Positions 46,163 through 58,589 of a DNA stretch of 64,000 nucleotides are shown here, one piece after another (position 1 is the first letter of the stretch; every line of letters starts with the position of its first letter). A program made the position numbers and the translations under genes. This DNA is from Jaltomata sinuosa (Eukaryota; Streptophyta; Magnoliopsida; Solanales; Solanaceae): positions 62,001 to 126,000 of the forward strand of contig QJPP01001412.1 of the NCBI GenBank assembly GCA_003996215.1. The letters run 5' to 3'. Under the pieces are notes generated by a model. The model saw only the letters and a program-made list of their open reading frames with translations, did not search any database and had not been told where the DNA came from.

Positions 46163-48130
46163 TTATTTTGGCATAGAGATAAACTTGTGATATTTACCTT
46201 CCTCAACCTTCTTGATTAATCTATGTAGGTAAGGTGGATGAGGTAATGGTATGGGCTTCAAGACCTTTGGAACCTCATCATTCTTCTCCTTGGTGGTTTT
46301 GGATTTCTTCTCAATTGGACTTTCATTACCACCCTTTTTCTTTGAATTGACCATAATTTTAGCATCATCTTTTTCAGGTTCGGTCGTCTCTTCAACAACT
46401 ATGGGAATAGGAGGATCAATAGTCTATTTCCCGCTTTGAGTAGTCACCTTTATGCAACCTATCATTTTTCGAATCCTGGACTGTATTGCTAGGAAGGGTA
46501 CCCTTCAGACGTGGGTTTAAGGTTGTAGACATCTGGTTCATCTGTTTTTTGATTTGCTTGATGGCGACGGCATATGCCTGTACTTTCTGATTCATGCCTG
46601 CAATGTCAGCATGCATCTCCTTTAAGTTACCATCAGTCAAATCCACCTTCTGCAACACCTTGGCTAATATCTCTTTAATTATAGGCTGCTCAGATCCTGC
46701 TTCATGATTACCAGGAGGGACATACAGGTTGCTTCTATTATTCTTGTAGACATCCCTCTTATGCCAGACACCATCCCTGTCTCTACCCCTACTCTTGTCT
46801 CTATAGACAGACTGGTTATAATTGTCATCTCTATCTCTGTTTTGACTTTGTTTTCCTTAGTTATTGGCCCAAAAACCCGCCACTTGATCATTCAGATAAT
46901 TAGCTTCTTCATCAGGGTCATGCCCATCCTGTATTGGTGCTTTACCTTATGAAACTACAATATTCACCTTCTCTAAACCATTATTAAGAATTTGTTTCAC
47001 AATCAGATCTATAGTTGTTTTTAACCCTGCAAAATCCTGTCTAATCTCCTGCGATTCTTGATAGTTTATGGATTTTCCAACCGCATAAGTTCCTGCTGCA
47101 CTCTTAGCCTCTCTCGTATTCCAGGCCCTTTTTCATATTGGTAACCCTATCAATCATCTCATAAGCTTCGATATAAGTATTCTCCATGAAAGCTCCCCCA
47201 GTGACTGTATCAGCTACTGCCTTAGTGTTTGCATTCAGTGCTCTGTATAAGATTTCCATCAAATGATCAGAAGGGATCCTGTGATTCAGTCCATGTTTCA
47301 GCTTCTTATTGAATCTAAGCCATGTTTCATAGAGTGCCTCAGTGGGTAACTACTTGAAGTTATAGATTTCCTGCTTGAGCTGCAATATCTCTGATGGGGG
47401 GAAAACATCTCTAGAAACTGACTTCTCAGTTCAAGCCATGTGAATATTGAAGCATCAGGTAGTACCCCAAGCTAATGTGTTACTTCTCCAGTTAAAGAAA
47501 ATTTAATGAGCCACAATCTGATAGCATCTTGATCTATCCGTGGAAGGTTGTAAGCCTTGTAGATCCCCACAAAGTTCATCCAGTGCAAGTTTATATCATC
47601 AGTGGGCTTGCCAGCAAATAATCCCTTCAAGTTCAACAGCTGGATCATAGTGCTTGTAATATCAAACTTTATACCATCGAGCAACAGTGGAAATACTATG
47701 GGGTATGTTGTCCCTGTTTCATTGACATCATCATTATCAACATTGTAGCAAGGGATTTGTCGGGGTTGCTAAAATTGGTGACCCGTATTCCCTCTCAGAC
47801 CAACCGGATCGTGATGTATATTACATCTAGTTGCCTCGTCTCTCACAGCTTGAGCATCCAGTGTGGCTTGTCGAGCAGCTTCTTACCTTGATTTCCTTGC
47901 TTGCTCAGTTGTAGCGTTTTAATTTGCTAAGTCTGCAGCAACCTGAGCATCATATGCAATTTGGGCATCTTCTTCTACCTGTTGCTTTTACTATTCCTAG
48001 GCCAACATCCGAGCTGTGACCTCTTCTGGTGTCTCGACAACCACCTCATTTACCATGTTTCTCAGAGTTCATTAGAGTTCAGGGTCGAATGGAATCAGGG
48101 GATTGCATTGACTTCATGTCCTGGGCATGC
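46163..48130 (-). pseudogene. Gag of the 14.9-kb gypsy element, broken in many frames
   Basis: Minus strand, downstream of the primer site. 47472-47684 has the retrotransposon gag core (FVGIYKAYNLPRIDQDAIRL, then WLIKFSLTGE). 46416-46960 carries the C-terminal part: an Arg/Asp-rich repeat region and the LAKVLQKVDLTDGN, MHADIAGMNQKV, IKQIKKQMNQM coiled-coil stretch. 46163-46354 links to the protease. At least five stops or frameshifts interrupt it. Forms the particle shell in intact relatives. Confidence 0.85.
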
Positions 48131-48235
48131 ACAAGTGTGCAACCTGTGAACAAAACAAAAGCAACAAAAAAATTTAAATCAAGAAATAAGGACTAACAGT
48201 CAAATAACACAATTTCTCTTAATCTTAATCCATAT

Positions 48236-48253
48236 TCCCCAGCAATGGCGCCA
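48236..48253 (-). other. Primer binding site of the 14.9-kb gypsy element
   Basis: On the minus strand, TGGCGCCATTGCTGGGGA starts 5 nt after the 5' LTR end. It closely resembles the primer site of Athila-like elements, which pairs with a tRNA 3' end; I am not certain which tRNA. Its position confirms the minus-strand polarity. Confidence 0.88.
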
Positions 48254-48258
48254 AAATT

Positions 48259-49840
48259 TAATATGCCCAAATTACACCTCCAAAAGAAGTATAAAGCGGT
48301 CGTTATTCAAATATAGAACATAACCAAGGTTATGGTCAATCCCACAGGGAATATGGTAGGATCTCGGTCAACTGTGTGTATTCACGCTCTTAGACGTCTT
48401 ATTTCCCTAAATGGGGGGGGGGGTAACAGTTAATTTTTGTAAATTATTAAGTAACAAGTAATTAACAAGTATCAATATTATTGTGAATCAGAGAGAAGAT
48501 GTACTAGGAGTGTGTTCCCTATGAGTTCATAACGTTGTAGGCGTTGTACTAGCAATCTATTGTGGTGCTTAGCATGCAAGATCGGTAAGTTAGGTTTACC
48601 TAAATGGTTGGTCCCCTAGATAGATGAATTTCACCATGCAACTTGGTTCGTCTATGGGTGTATGCTTTACTAACCCTTAACCTTGATCCCAAATTAGCTA
48701 TTCCCGGATAAGGTAAAGCTATTAGATGAGGTTGATAGCCTCAAATCTCTATTGTAAACAACCTTTTTCCCATTCGTTACCTCCTTGGTCCAGCAAGTAA
48801 GAATAAGGCGAGTTCTAACATTGGCCATCGTTAAAAAGCAATCAAAATGAAGGAAAGAACAATACATGCATAAACACTATCCTAGAATTACTAAGTACTT
48901 TGCCTACTTTGTTAATCCATCATGGTTCCCAAAACCCTAGTTGTGGATTTTGCTACTCATAGTCATAAGTAAACAATCAGAAGTTGTTGAAGCATTCATG
49001 ATCATAAACTTACGAGAAGAAGTAAAGAAATCCGAAAACTTGAATAATTGAAGAAGAATCAAGAACTATGAATGTGTGAATCTCTCAAAACCAAGAACAA
49101 ATCAATACCAAGTGTTTACGAATATGTTTCCTACAAAATATAGAGCATAAAACGTAAAAGAAAACCTAGGAAAAGTATTTATAGACATCACAAATCCTAT
49201 CCTTAAAAAACTAGGAGAACTAGAGTCGACAGGGATCAAGACTTGATTGACGACCCATCATTTAAGATGACGGTTCGTAGTTTGCTGAGGTCAACTGTGG
49301 TCCTGAAGAGTCATCATTACATGTTGTAAGAAACCATGGGCGGGACCATGAGTCATGAAATCATTCTACAGTTCATCAAATGACTCATGGTTTTAGACTC
49401 TATTATTCCACCTCTCTGATCAATAACATAATTTCAACAAGATGGTTCATGGTCTAGAATTAAAGTCCGTGGAGTGACTCGTGTTTCCTACTCTTCTTGT
49501 TGCATGTCTGTAGGTTCACCTATTCTATGAGTAATAAGATGGGTCATGGTTTGGAACCATGACTTGTAGACTGACTCATGCTTCTTGCATATATTTTGCA
49601 CTCCTGCTGAACTTTTTCCATGACTGATAGCACGGGTCCATGGTTCTGAACCACGGGCCATCAATCCTCTCATAATCCCTGTAGCCATCACTTTTCAATA
49701 TAAATTTCAGCACTTTGGATATGGAATCTGTTCTCCTGTAAACTTAACAAAAACCATTTGATCTACCAATAAAATGCTAAAGAACATGCAATAATCCTAA
49801 GTATTAAGCGTTGAAAGTGACATAAATCGACTGCACATCA
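48259..49840 (-). repeat. 5' LTR of the 14.9-kb gypsy element
   Basis: Minus-strand start TGATGTGCAGTCG and end GGGCATATTA, where the final CA of the 3' LTR has become TA. Length 1582 bp, co-linear with 34932-36520 including the poly-G run (about 48414) and the GAGTCAT / ACTCGTG word cluster (49230-49690). The minus-strand frame at 49488-49691 is the homologue of the one at 36102-36371 and is not considered a gene. Confidence 0.93.
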
Positions 49841-49845
49841 GGGGA

Positions 49846-51090
49846 GCAGGGATGATATGCACCAAGGGCCCAAGCCGGATGCTCTGTCACTATCATAGGC
49901 TACCGGGGTTAGGTCCTCTGCCTCTCTGTCTTTCAGGAAGCAAAACTTCTGCATATCCTCTGGCTCCAACTGGGGGAGCTATTGATTAGGGATGACACAA
50001 CTAAACTTGGCCTTCATGGTCTTCCATATCCATGTGAGTAGGAGGTCCTGGGAGTACCTCTTCCTCTTCTCCTTATCAAGCTCTCTGCGAGTGTTTCATA
50101 GTCCTGGGCAGGGGGAGGTGGTGCTGTAACACTGGAGGGAGAATTCTCCATGTATCTCCTAACCGCCACTAAGTCGGCCTCCAGGGGACTTCTAGATATC
50201 AAGGGATGGGACTAGGAAGAAAAGGCAACATCATCATCGTTATCATCATTCCCCTCTGAAGCCTGGTTGCTCTCGGCCTCACCCACCTTCCTCTTATTTT
50301 TCCTTTGGAGGCAATCACCTTTACCTGGAGAGGGTGGAAGTCAGTGTCCATCTCTATTTCCCTATTGGTGCCCTCCTCAGGCACCTCAGCTCTCCTACAC
50401 AGTACATATATTAGACCAGGAAGATAGGGACCCTTCTTGATATCCTGATAGAAGTCCTTCCACTCTAACACGATCTGTGTCCCCATATTAAGTTGTATGC
50501 CCTGCATGTCACAGGACACTACTAGAGCCTGAGGATAGGTCTTGTCAATAAGGTTGCCCAATGGATGAATTGTCTAGGACACCAAGTTCAGCCACCTCCT
50601 AGCATCGGCTGAGAAGTAAGTGCTCATGATGCCCTCAGTAGTGGGCCAGTAGACCTGGTCCCTAAACTCCTCCTCTATTAGAGTGTTCGGTAACCACTTT
50701 ATGTCCATATCCCAAGACTTGGCTTAGTACCCAGCATTTGAAATGTGAGGCACTCTGGTACCTAATTGATAGTCCGGATACACACGGGGACATCCACTCC
50801 TCGGATGTGAATGCTGGGGTTGGGTCATCCTAAAGCTTGGTAAGGAGTATGGCATAGATCTCTCTTACCCAGCCTGAGACCCCTGAAGGGTGAGCCTCTA
50901 CCAATAGACCCCAGCAAAACTCTTGGGATCTGTTGAAGAGTGCACTTGCCTTTTCTGCCACCTCTCTCATATTGAAGGCCCTCGCATAACAGAACCCAGT
51001 CCTCCGGTAGTCATAAAATTTCTCCCAACTAGCATCATCAAGGAACCTCTTGTAATCTGGAATATGTTCTTGGTTTGCAGCCATTGGGTT
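49846..51090 (-). pseudogene. Env-position ORF of a second gypsy element, split by the 14.9-kb insertion
   Basis: Minus strand. The start MAANQEHIPDYKRFLDD (51084) follows a splice-acceptor-like TTTTCAG. 50830-51084 continues with FCWGLLVEAHPSGVSGWVRE and then IYAILLTKL. 50199-50561 has QGIQLNMGTQIVLEWKDFYQ and GPYLPGLIYVLCRRAEVPEE, matching the putative plant transposon protein domain in order. 50014-50202 is Pro-rich. Stops and frameshifts separate the pieces. The same protein type occurs inside the inserted element (39208-41137), so this is a relative that was the insertion target; its continuation is 34931-34054. Confidence 0.68.
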
Positions 51091-52114
51091 GTTAAACCTG
51101 AAAATCAGTAAAGCGAGATTGAGTTAGAACTCATAAAGTGTTAAGGAAATAAAATTTTGGAGAGAAGGCCAATGCCTTGGCCTGCCCGGGAAGCTACTGC
51201 TTGTGGCCTCTCTCTATAGCGGTTGCATCCCACTATAGCAAAACTACTATAGTGGAAATTTATCCTCTATAGCGAGGTTTCTATAGCGTAGCGAGGTTTC
51301 TATATCGTTCCAAAAAGTTCAAGAGATGCAATAATGGCACCTCTCGATAAAATTCTCGTTTTTAACATTCTAACTTCAGGTCAGTGTTCCCAAATTACCC
51401 TACCATTAGTTTATACAAATATTTGGGCATTATAACTCCTAAAACCTGCCCAAATCACCATTTCCAAAACAAGGATGACCCTTCACATTCCCTATAGTTT
51501 TGAGCCTATTTTGGCTATGAACCCCGTAATTCTTTCGCCCAGAATGCTATAGAAGCATTGTAAACATAAGGGAAGCATCCATATTTCAATGATTTGGAAA
51601 ATCAAACCCCAAAATTGAAATTTCAAATTCAAACCCATAACCTATTCTATTCGTTGATTTCAATCATAGGACAAGCGAAATTTGTACAATGAAGTAAAAG
51701 GAGTAAAGTTTAACACTAGTTACCTTGTTTCTGACAATGGGAGCAAAGTGATCGGGGAAGGGAGATGAGTTGTTTGAGTGAAATAAGGAGGATAGGCGAT
51801 AAACCCATTTCTCACCCTTTAAAACAGTTGGCATCCGCTATAGCATCCATCTCTCGCTATAGCAATGCCACTATAAAAAAGATATTCCCACTATAGCGGG
51901 ATCCAGACCCATGGAGTGGAAAAAATATTCTCCTGGTTCATTTAAATCTCTCCGACTCAGCATATTGATGAAACCCTAGTTTCTAAGGGTTGTTCTAATT
52001 AGTCTCGTATGACTTGAAGGAGGGAAAATTCCTTAACAGAGCAGAGTAGTAATAATTTTGGCTTAAGTTCTTGGTACACCGAGGAAAATAAAAAATTTGT
52101 GGTTCGTGTGAGGC
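51091..52114. other. Noncoding region with GCTATAGCGG word clusters
   Basis: Patches at 51200-51310 and 51830-51910 repeat CTATAGCGG, CTATAGCGAGG, CTATAGTGG and CACTATAGC. The position corresponds to the pol-to-env gap of the neighbouring element. No gene is seen. Confidence 0.6.
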
Positions 52115-54809
52115 TGTAATTACATCGCCATGATAAAGGCGTTAAGGTTCAAAAATCTGGCTCATTCTTTTACTTCTGTAATAATGATCATTCAGGGATG
52201 AACGATAGGTAAATTGGTATCTATTGTAATGGCATGTTCAGTCGTTATTTAAAGATACCTCATTATGGGCTATGAGAATTTTAAAATGCGCTCCCAAATT
52301 AATATGGGGTGACATAACAAAAAAATTTGAAATTTGAAATTTTGGGTCAGGCTGACGTTATCTTGCTAGAGTGAGAATTTTTCCACTATTGCACCATCGT
52401 GGTAGCGGTCGGCAGGTCGCTATAGCGGGACGACGGGATCAGTAAACCATAATAGGTTTTATAAAAAAAATCTTCTCTTTAGTTACAAAAAGGATGAGGC
52501 TTGCTTTAAAAACTATCCCTGGGTTCCTCATGGCCTGGAAACAAGGGAGAGGAGAGATTTCCGCTCAAATAGGGTAAAACCCATGGATTCTATGCTGACT
52601 TCTCGCTAGGATTTGCCTTCACAGAGCCAAAATTTGCATTTAAACTTCTCAGATGCTTGGTGTCTAGGTAGGCTAGGTTTAACTGAGTAATTTAGACCTA
52701 GGTTGAAAAATCATGACATAATGTAGATTTATAGGAGATTGTATGCTTAGGCCCTTGGGTATAGTGTTTGGATGGATAAAATGTATGAAAACTTGTTGTT
52801 TGGGGGTGGGAAATTACTGTTATGAGTGATGTTGACCTTGTACTTTATTTCCTTATGTTATGCTATTGTTGTAATCCTTAGATAATTGAATTTTGAGTGA
52901 GGTCTCGAAACTAGTATCGACTAAATATAAGGGTTGCTAGATAATAGTGGGATCCTTGGTTTAGTATAATAAAGGGGCATGGGGTTAGCAAGGAGGTCCT
53001 GTGTATGTTGAAGTAAGGGTTAGACTTTATGTGGATGAATATGCACTCCTAAATGACTTTAGAATTTAAGGTATATGAATTAATTTACCTAATTTAATAA
53101 GTCGGGGATTAGTTTTCGGACATGTCATCAAGGCTAGAACAATGAATCATATATGTTTGTGGTAGGTGATGGTTATTATAACCCCGTTTGCAGTAAGTGT
53201 GCATAATAACTGTCTCATTAGTATTACTTGCACAATACGTGTTCAGGAAAAAAAGAATGATTGTTAAATGATATCCTAAGTTAATCACATGCAATGAGTC
53301 TGTTATGAAAACTTGTTGGTTTTACAAGTGTTGTATGCTATCATTATGGTTGTGATTGTTGTGATATCTATGATTCATTGGTTGGTTCGGGTACCACGCC
53401 TGGTACAGTTTCTATTATTCATTGGTTGGCTTAGGTATCACTCCTGGTACAGTATTTATGATTCATTGATTGGCTTGGGTATTACGTCGGTACAGTACAT
53501 GGACAAGAGCTCGTCCCTGCATGTCATGACTAGTGGGAAACCATAAGACCCTTAGCATATGTGTACATGTTTAGTTGATATTCATATTTATTGGTTCCTT
53601 ATGAGAACCAGGCTTATTTGTTTGATTGATATTCATATATATTGGTTCCTAGTGCAAACCGAGCTTATCTGTTTGGGTGATATTCATATTTATTGGTTCC
53701 TTGTGCGAACTAGGCTTAAATGTTTAGTTGATATTCATATATTTTGGTTCCTTGAGCGAACCAGGCTTATCTATTTGGGTGATATTCATATCTGTTGGTT
53801 CCTTGTATGAACCGAGCTTATCTGTTGGTTGATATTCATATCGGTTAGTTCCTTGTATGAATCCGGCTATTTAGTTACTTACCCTAGTTGTGGTCTTAGG
53901 GATCTTCGAGGGATCCGAGTCAGTTACACAATGAGGCATAATTGTAGGGTGTCCATAACTGGTGTAGTGGGGGTAAAGTGTAAGCTATGATTTGGGGAGT
54001 CATAGGTGTTGACTTGGCTAAGGGCTGGTAGTCGGGGTTGTTGACTTAGGGTCTTGAGTAAGAGTGACAGGCCGGTTGATGGTGGTCTCTGGGATAGTGG
54101 TAACAGGGATGTTGATTATGAGGTGTCTCTCTTGATTGTAAAGATGGGTAGGCTTAGAGACTCTAAGGTTCTTAGGGTGTAAAGGTATGACAGGGTTAAG
54201 GGAGTGAGGTGTGTTCTGTAATGCCCGAGCTGGCAGGAGGTTAAGGTAAGGAAGCTGGGGGAGTGAGCATATATAACTCACAGGTAGCATGTCTGCGTAG
54301 TAAGAGTTGTTGATAAAAGACCTTTGACTGTATAACTCACAAGTTGTATGCTCTCTTTTTAGATATATACATGATGTTATATCGCGGACTTGGGTTGACC
54401 GATGATGCCTACCAGTACGTGTTATTTATACTGATACTACTCTTGCTATACCTTTTGGGTATAGTCTGGTTGCAGGATAAGTTGATGTTTCTCAGGTGAC
54501 GAGGATGGCAATCTCCAGCAGCTTCTACTCATCTCTTCCTATGGTGGGAGTTGTGTCTTATTTCTTTTTCACTACTCTTAGTAGCTCTTGTACCTATTTA
54601 GACTAGTTCCTAGGGAAGGGTTCTGATTGTATTTTAAAAAGGGCTCTTTGTATTAAAGGATCTGAGACTGGCTTTATTTATTTTTCATAAAGGTAAATTT
54701 TATATTTTCTTATTGACTTCCGCATACCTGTTTTAATCAGGTGGTAAGGGTTCTCCTACCTAGGTGATTTAGAGTAGGTTCCCACATGATCCGATAGTTG
54801 GGTCGTACA
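52115..54809 (+). repeat. Probable LTR of a chromovirus-type gypsy element, boundaries approximate
   Basis: The right end reads GTTGGGTCGTACA, a decayed form of the GGGTCATGACA end of the LTRs at 58376 and (reversed) 59145. Just inside, GATGCCTACCAGTACGTGTT followed by ATACTACTCTTGC parallels the transcript-start region at about 57885-57940. The left end is tentatively TGTAATTACATC at about 52115. No target duplication or primer site was found, so it may be solo or truncated. It contains a GCTATAGCGG cluster (52380-52440) and tandem repeats (53365-53880). Confidence 0.5.
53365..53880. repeat. Two tandem arrays: about 55 bp (3 copies) and 51 bp (about 6 copies)
   Basis: 53365-53500 repeats ATTCATTGGTTGGCTTAGGT with CCTGGTACAGT. 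53560-53880 repeats GTTGATATTCATATTTATTG with GTTCCTTGTGCGAACC at an exact 51-bp period in the centre (53575, 53626, 53677). Because 51 is a multiple of three, a repetitive open frame (DIHIYWFL units) appears at 53559-53810; it is not a gene. Confidence 0.9.
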
Positions 54810-55499
54810 GTCCAAGATGGAGCAGCGTTAAAGATGGGCTTAACCCAGTTAATTGGTAGTCCAACTGGACATTATAGGGGTTTTGGCCCAAGTGCCTAAA
54901 TCCAACTTTTTCCCTCTCTTGATTTGCTTGTATAATTCTAGAATTTATTTGTATGAATGCTAACGTTTTTAACTTAGTAGATTTTTTCCTTTGGAGTACC
55001 ATTTGGCTTCGTAAATTAATCATCTTTGCCCTTTTAAGTTAATTGATTTCTTAAATCTTAATCATTTTTTTAAAAGTCATCACCCAATGTCTTTATTTCC
55101 AAACCCTTTTCCAATCTTGTTTAAATCACTTAACATTTCTTTGAATAAATTTTCTTTAAGTAATTATTCTCTTTCTTAAATAAATTTCCTTTTAACAAGT
55201 TAGTCATAAATAAGTAAAGTTTGAAAATAACCGGATACCGTAAGTTAGCAGACATTTTAGCCACCTTAAAACCCTTCCTAAAGTGTTAATATGAATTCTT
55301 ACCTAGAATTTATAAAACTTGAAGTCTTTTATCTGTTTTAAGGCTTTAAGTAATTTTTCAAATTTGCAGTCTTTTATATGTTTTAAGGCTTTAAGTAATT
55401 TTTTCATAAAATATTAAGTGACGACTCTGTATTTTGATTGAATTTGAGAATTTCTTTTTTCATGTAATTAGTTGAAAGAAAAAACCATTTTTCATTCAA
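54810..55499. other. Unassigned AT-rich interval
   Basis: No gene. A direct repeat of about 45 bp (AGTCTTTTATCTGTTTTAAG then GCTTTAAGTAATTTTT) occurs twice at 55322-55405. The text AAGTGACGACTCTG near 55412 looks like retroelement LTR style but is not assignable. Confidence 0.5.
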
Positions 55500-55749
55500 A
55501 AATGGATAAAACAACAATTAGCGAAGGAAAAATTTTGTCGCTAAAAGTGAGATTTAATGACCAAAATTTATTTTGTTCCTAAAGGGTCTTCAACAAATGA
55601 ACTTGAAATTCAATCGCTAACTTTTAACGTCGACACTTTTAACGAAAGGTGACGATCAGCTTTTTTTCAATCGTTATTAACTTATAGTGACTAGATTGGA
55701 CTTTTAACAATTGAATTTTCCCTTGCTAAATGCCTTTTTTCTTGTAGTG
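55500..55749 (-). mobile_element. One terminal region of a CACTA-like element or MITE
   Basis: Ends in TTTTTTCTTGTAGTG (55749), whose reverse complement CACTACAAGAAAAAA is a typical CACTA start. Upstream the text TAGCGA / TCGCTAA recurs in both directions (GTCGCTAAAAGTG, AATCGCTAAC). The opposite end was not found, so this is a fragment or its left end is lost. It is a different family from 2801-12334. Confidence 0.55.
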
Positions 55750-55934
55750 TAAGGTTCAACAGCTACACGTTATAGAGGAAGCTTTTGGCAGGACTTCGAT
55801 ATTTTGCATCGCTGCAAAAATCACCTACTTCGATCGATTTCTTCAAAAAGAAAAAGAAGAGATGCAAAAAAATGATCAAGCTTAGTCTATTTTTTGAAAT
55901 ATTTCTTTAGAAATTTTAAATAAAACCGATTGAC
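55750..55934. other. Short spacer without recognisable features
   Basis: Between the CACTA-like end and the LTR fragment. No gene or repeat recognised. Confidence 0.5.
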
Positions 55935-56439
55935 TATCACGACCAGATTTTTCAGTCATGATAACACCTACAACCCCCCCTCCAAGTAGCCGAACCAATC
56001 CCCGTAACCCAAAACGATTAGTAATTGCTACTATCTAACAAGAAGGCGAAAGAAGAATAATATAAGCGAAAAAAAGAGAATTAATATAGAGAAATAAGCA
56101 TCAGAAATGCGTAAGCGAAAGCCAGATCGAACCCGAAACCTGGTATCATAGTATAAGATCCAAAACTACATCAACGGAGTACAAAGGATCCAAAAAGGAG
56201 ATATACATATGTCTCTGGATGAATAAGGAGTACATAATACAGTAGATGAACCGGTCGCCAAGAGCTCAACCTCAGTCTCGAATAGTCCCAAAACACCTCG
56301 CACGAGGCAGCGCGGTCTGTGGCAAGAACTCGCACTCGGATCTGCACCCAAAGATGCAGAAGTGTAGTATGAGTACTAATTACAAGCAATGGGTACCCAG
56401 TAGGAATCATAGGCCGACTGGGCACATATAAGATATAAT
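55935..56439 (-). repeat. Partial LTR, minus orientation, cut by the next LTR
   Basis: Reads as the reverse complement of the last 500 bp of the LTR at 56440-58376: same order of TCAGTCATGAT, CGAACCAATCCCC, GGTATCATAGTATAAGA, GATATACATATGTCTCT, CGCCAAGAGCTCA, CACCTCGCACGA and GAACTCGCACTCGGATC. It breaks off after GCACATATAAGATATAA, exactly where the plus-strand LTR begins. The short open frames on both strands here follow the shared text and are not genes. Confidence 0.8.
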
Positions 56440-58376
56440 TGTACTAATTAACATCCTTGGGTTGGGTTTATTATTTTGGTACCCCAGACCTCGTCCGCTT
56501 CTTCATGTACATCTTATTTTTGCTCCGTTGATTATAGTATTCATTGCAGTTGATAGTATTACCTTTGGGGTCCTGTGTGGATTTGTTTTTGACTCTATAC
56601 CATAGATGGTGGGTTATTTGGGAATGTCCGTCAGTCCCAGACATTGATATTCGTTGTAGAGCTGTCTATGTGTGTTGTAGAGTAATTGGAGCCTGTGCAG
56701 GGTCGATAGGTTGATTGTGAGTTGTTGGGCTACTGCTTGTATTTGAGCATGCCATTATAATGCATATAAAGATGTTTTTCACATGTTTTACTATGGTTTT
56801 GGCTTCAGGCCTACTATTATTGATTTTCTAAACCTTACATGGCCTCGAGGGCCCGTTTTCGGTAAGACATAGTTCGAAAGGGTTTGAAATTGTTTCCATG
56901 GATCTTCAAAGGTTAAAAAGGAGTTAAAAAGATGATTTTCGTACAATTTTTTATTAATAATAGACTTGGGCAGACCGAGCAACAGATTAGTTTTTACTAC
57001 TATTTTAGACTCGATTATGTCCGGGCATCCTTATTGAGATTTTTGAGACTTGATTCACTGATTTAGACCCGAATAAAACCCCGAGCATGCATTTTTTAGA
57101 TCTGGTAACTTATTTGGATCTGGCTACACTCCAGATGGTTATATTAAGATTACGAGGCTTAGTATGTAGTCTACGAGAAGACCTCCATGGACTTTGCCAA
57201 TCTGGACCAGGGGCTACATGTTGCGAATGCCGGAGGAGGGGTGTATGGTGGAGTTGAGGTACTCGAGGGAATCCCTTCCATGGATCCTGCCTCTATTGGG
57301 CCTTTAGGGTACCGGAGGGGGTAACATACAGCACTACTATCACTTGGTTTAGGCATATCATATCACATCATGCATATTGTGTTCAGATCCACTCTTGTTT
57401 GTTATTTGCTCAGTGTATGCTCCAGTATTATGGGATGCCATAGGGTTTATTTTCACTTGTATGGGTCCTTTAGGTGTATGGGCTCCCATGGTACTGTAGG
57501 TAGACTTTTATTTATTATTATTCTATCGCAATATTGATCCTGATTATGGTGTTACTAGCATGACTTGGTTTTTTTATCTTGTTTTCAAGTGTGTTATGGT
57601 TATTTTCCTTTCCTCTTTCCCTTTTTACTTGAGGTTACCGATATACCGCCTTCTCCTTTAACTCTCTTTATATATTGTTATTGCATTGTCCCCAGGTGCG
57701 TTCCTTCTTCCTTCACCTATGTTTTGTGATGTATAGTTCTATTAGCTAGCCTAGCATGATTGTGTTCTCCTTGTATTCTTTCTGCGCTAGCTTCCATGTG
57801 CTTGTTCATTGTTTTTGTGACTACTTGATTCTTTCTGCTACATTATTGCTTTTATATCTTATATGCGCCCAATCAGCCTATGATACCTACTGGGTACTTG
57901 TTGCTTTGCAATTGGTGCTCATACTACACTTCTGCATCTTTTTGTACGGATCCGAGTGCGAGTTCTCGCTGCTGACCATGCTGTATCGTGCGAGGTGTTT
58001 TTGTACTATCTAAGACTGATGGTGAGCTCTTGGCGATCGGAGATTAGATTTTAATTTATCTTCTATATTATGTACTCCTTTATCCATCAGAGACATATGT
58101 ATATCTCTTTTTTGGATCCTTTATACTCTGTTGATATAGTTTTGACTCTTATACTATGATACCAAGTTTTTGGGTTTGGTTTAGCTTCCATATATGTATA
58201 TATATTCCTGTTGTCCCTTTTCTTTACTTATTTCCCCTTCTTTCACATACTTATTTACTGTTCTTCTGCTTGTTTGTTAGATAGTAGCCCATTACTAACT
58301 GTTCTAGGATATGGGGATTGGTTCGCCTACTGAGGGGTTATAGGTGCCATCATGACTGAGAAATTGGGTCATGACA
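56440..58376 (+). repeat. 5' LTR of a plus-strand gypsy element
   Basis: Ends AAATTGGGTCATGACA just before a primer binding site, which fixes its right boundary and polarity. The left end is taken as TGTACTAATTAAC, where homology of the older inverted LTR stops. Length 1937 bp. The 3' part contains the conserved GATACCTACTGGGTACTTGT region. Open frames inside (56791-56982, 57756-58013) show no protein family. Confidence 0.8.
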
Positions 58377-58379
58377 GCT

Positions 58380-58392
58380 TGGTATCAGAGCC
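58380..58392 (+). other. Primer binding site (initiator tRNA-Met type)
   Basis: TGGTATCAGAGCC lies 3 nt after the LTR end. This is the standard plant retroelement site complementary to the 3' end of initiator methionine tRNA. Confidence 0.95.
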
Positions 58393-58589
58393 TAAGTTCA
58401 CCGGTGTCATCGGTATAGGAGCTAATGTCTAGTAGAGTCCTGCAGATCGGGGCGGAGACGTCCGTACTCAATCTTAGGGAGGCTACAGTGAGATCTTAGG
58501 AAATATGACTCTCTTATTGCTTATGTATCATGCGTCTTATCATTGATGGTTTCTTGAAATCTCAACTATTCTAGTTCATTCTCCCGTAG

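Larger units (their letters stand above)
34932..49840 (-). mobile_element. Complete but dead Tat/Athila-like Ty3/gypsy retrotransposon, 14.9 kb
   Basis: Two LTRs (34932-36520 and 48259-49840) in the same orientation are bounded by the 5-bp target duplication GGGGA (34927-34931 and 49841-49845). On the minus strand the order is 5' LTR, primer site, gag, protease, RT, RNase H, integrase, a long gap with an env-position ORF, a polypurine tract and the 3' LTR. Order and protein motifs fit non-chromovirus Tat/Athila lineages, and there is no chromodomain. All coding parts carry stops or frameshifts. The two LTRs differ at many sites, so insertion is old. Confidence 0.93.

Noticed and set aside
53559..53810. 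83-codon repetitive protein
   Set aside because: Produced by the 51-bp tandem array, with no start context or family.
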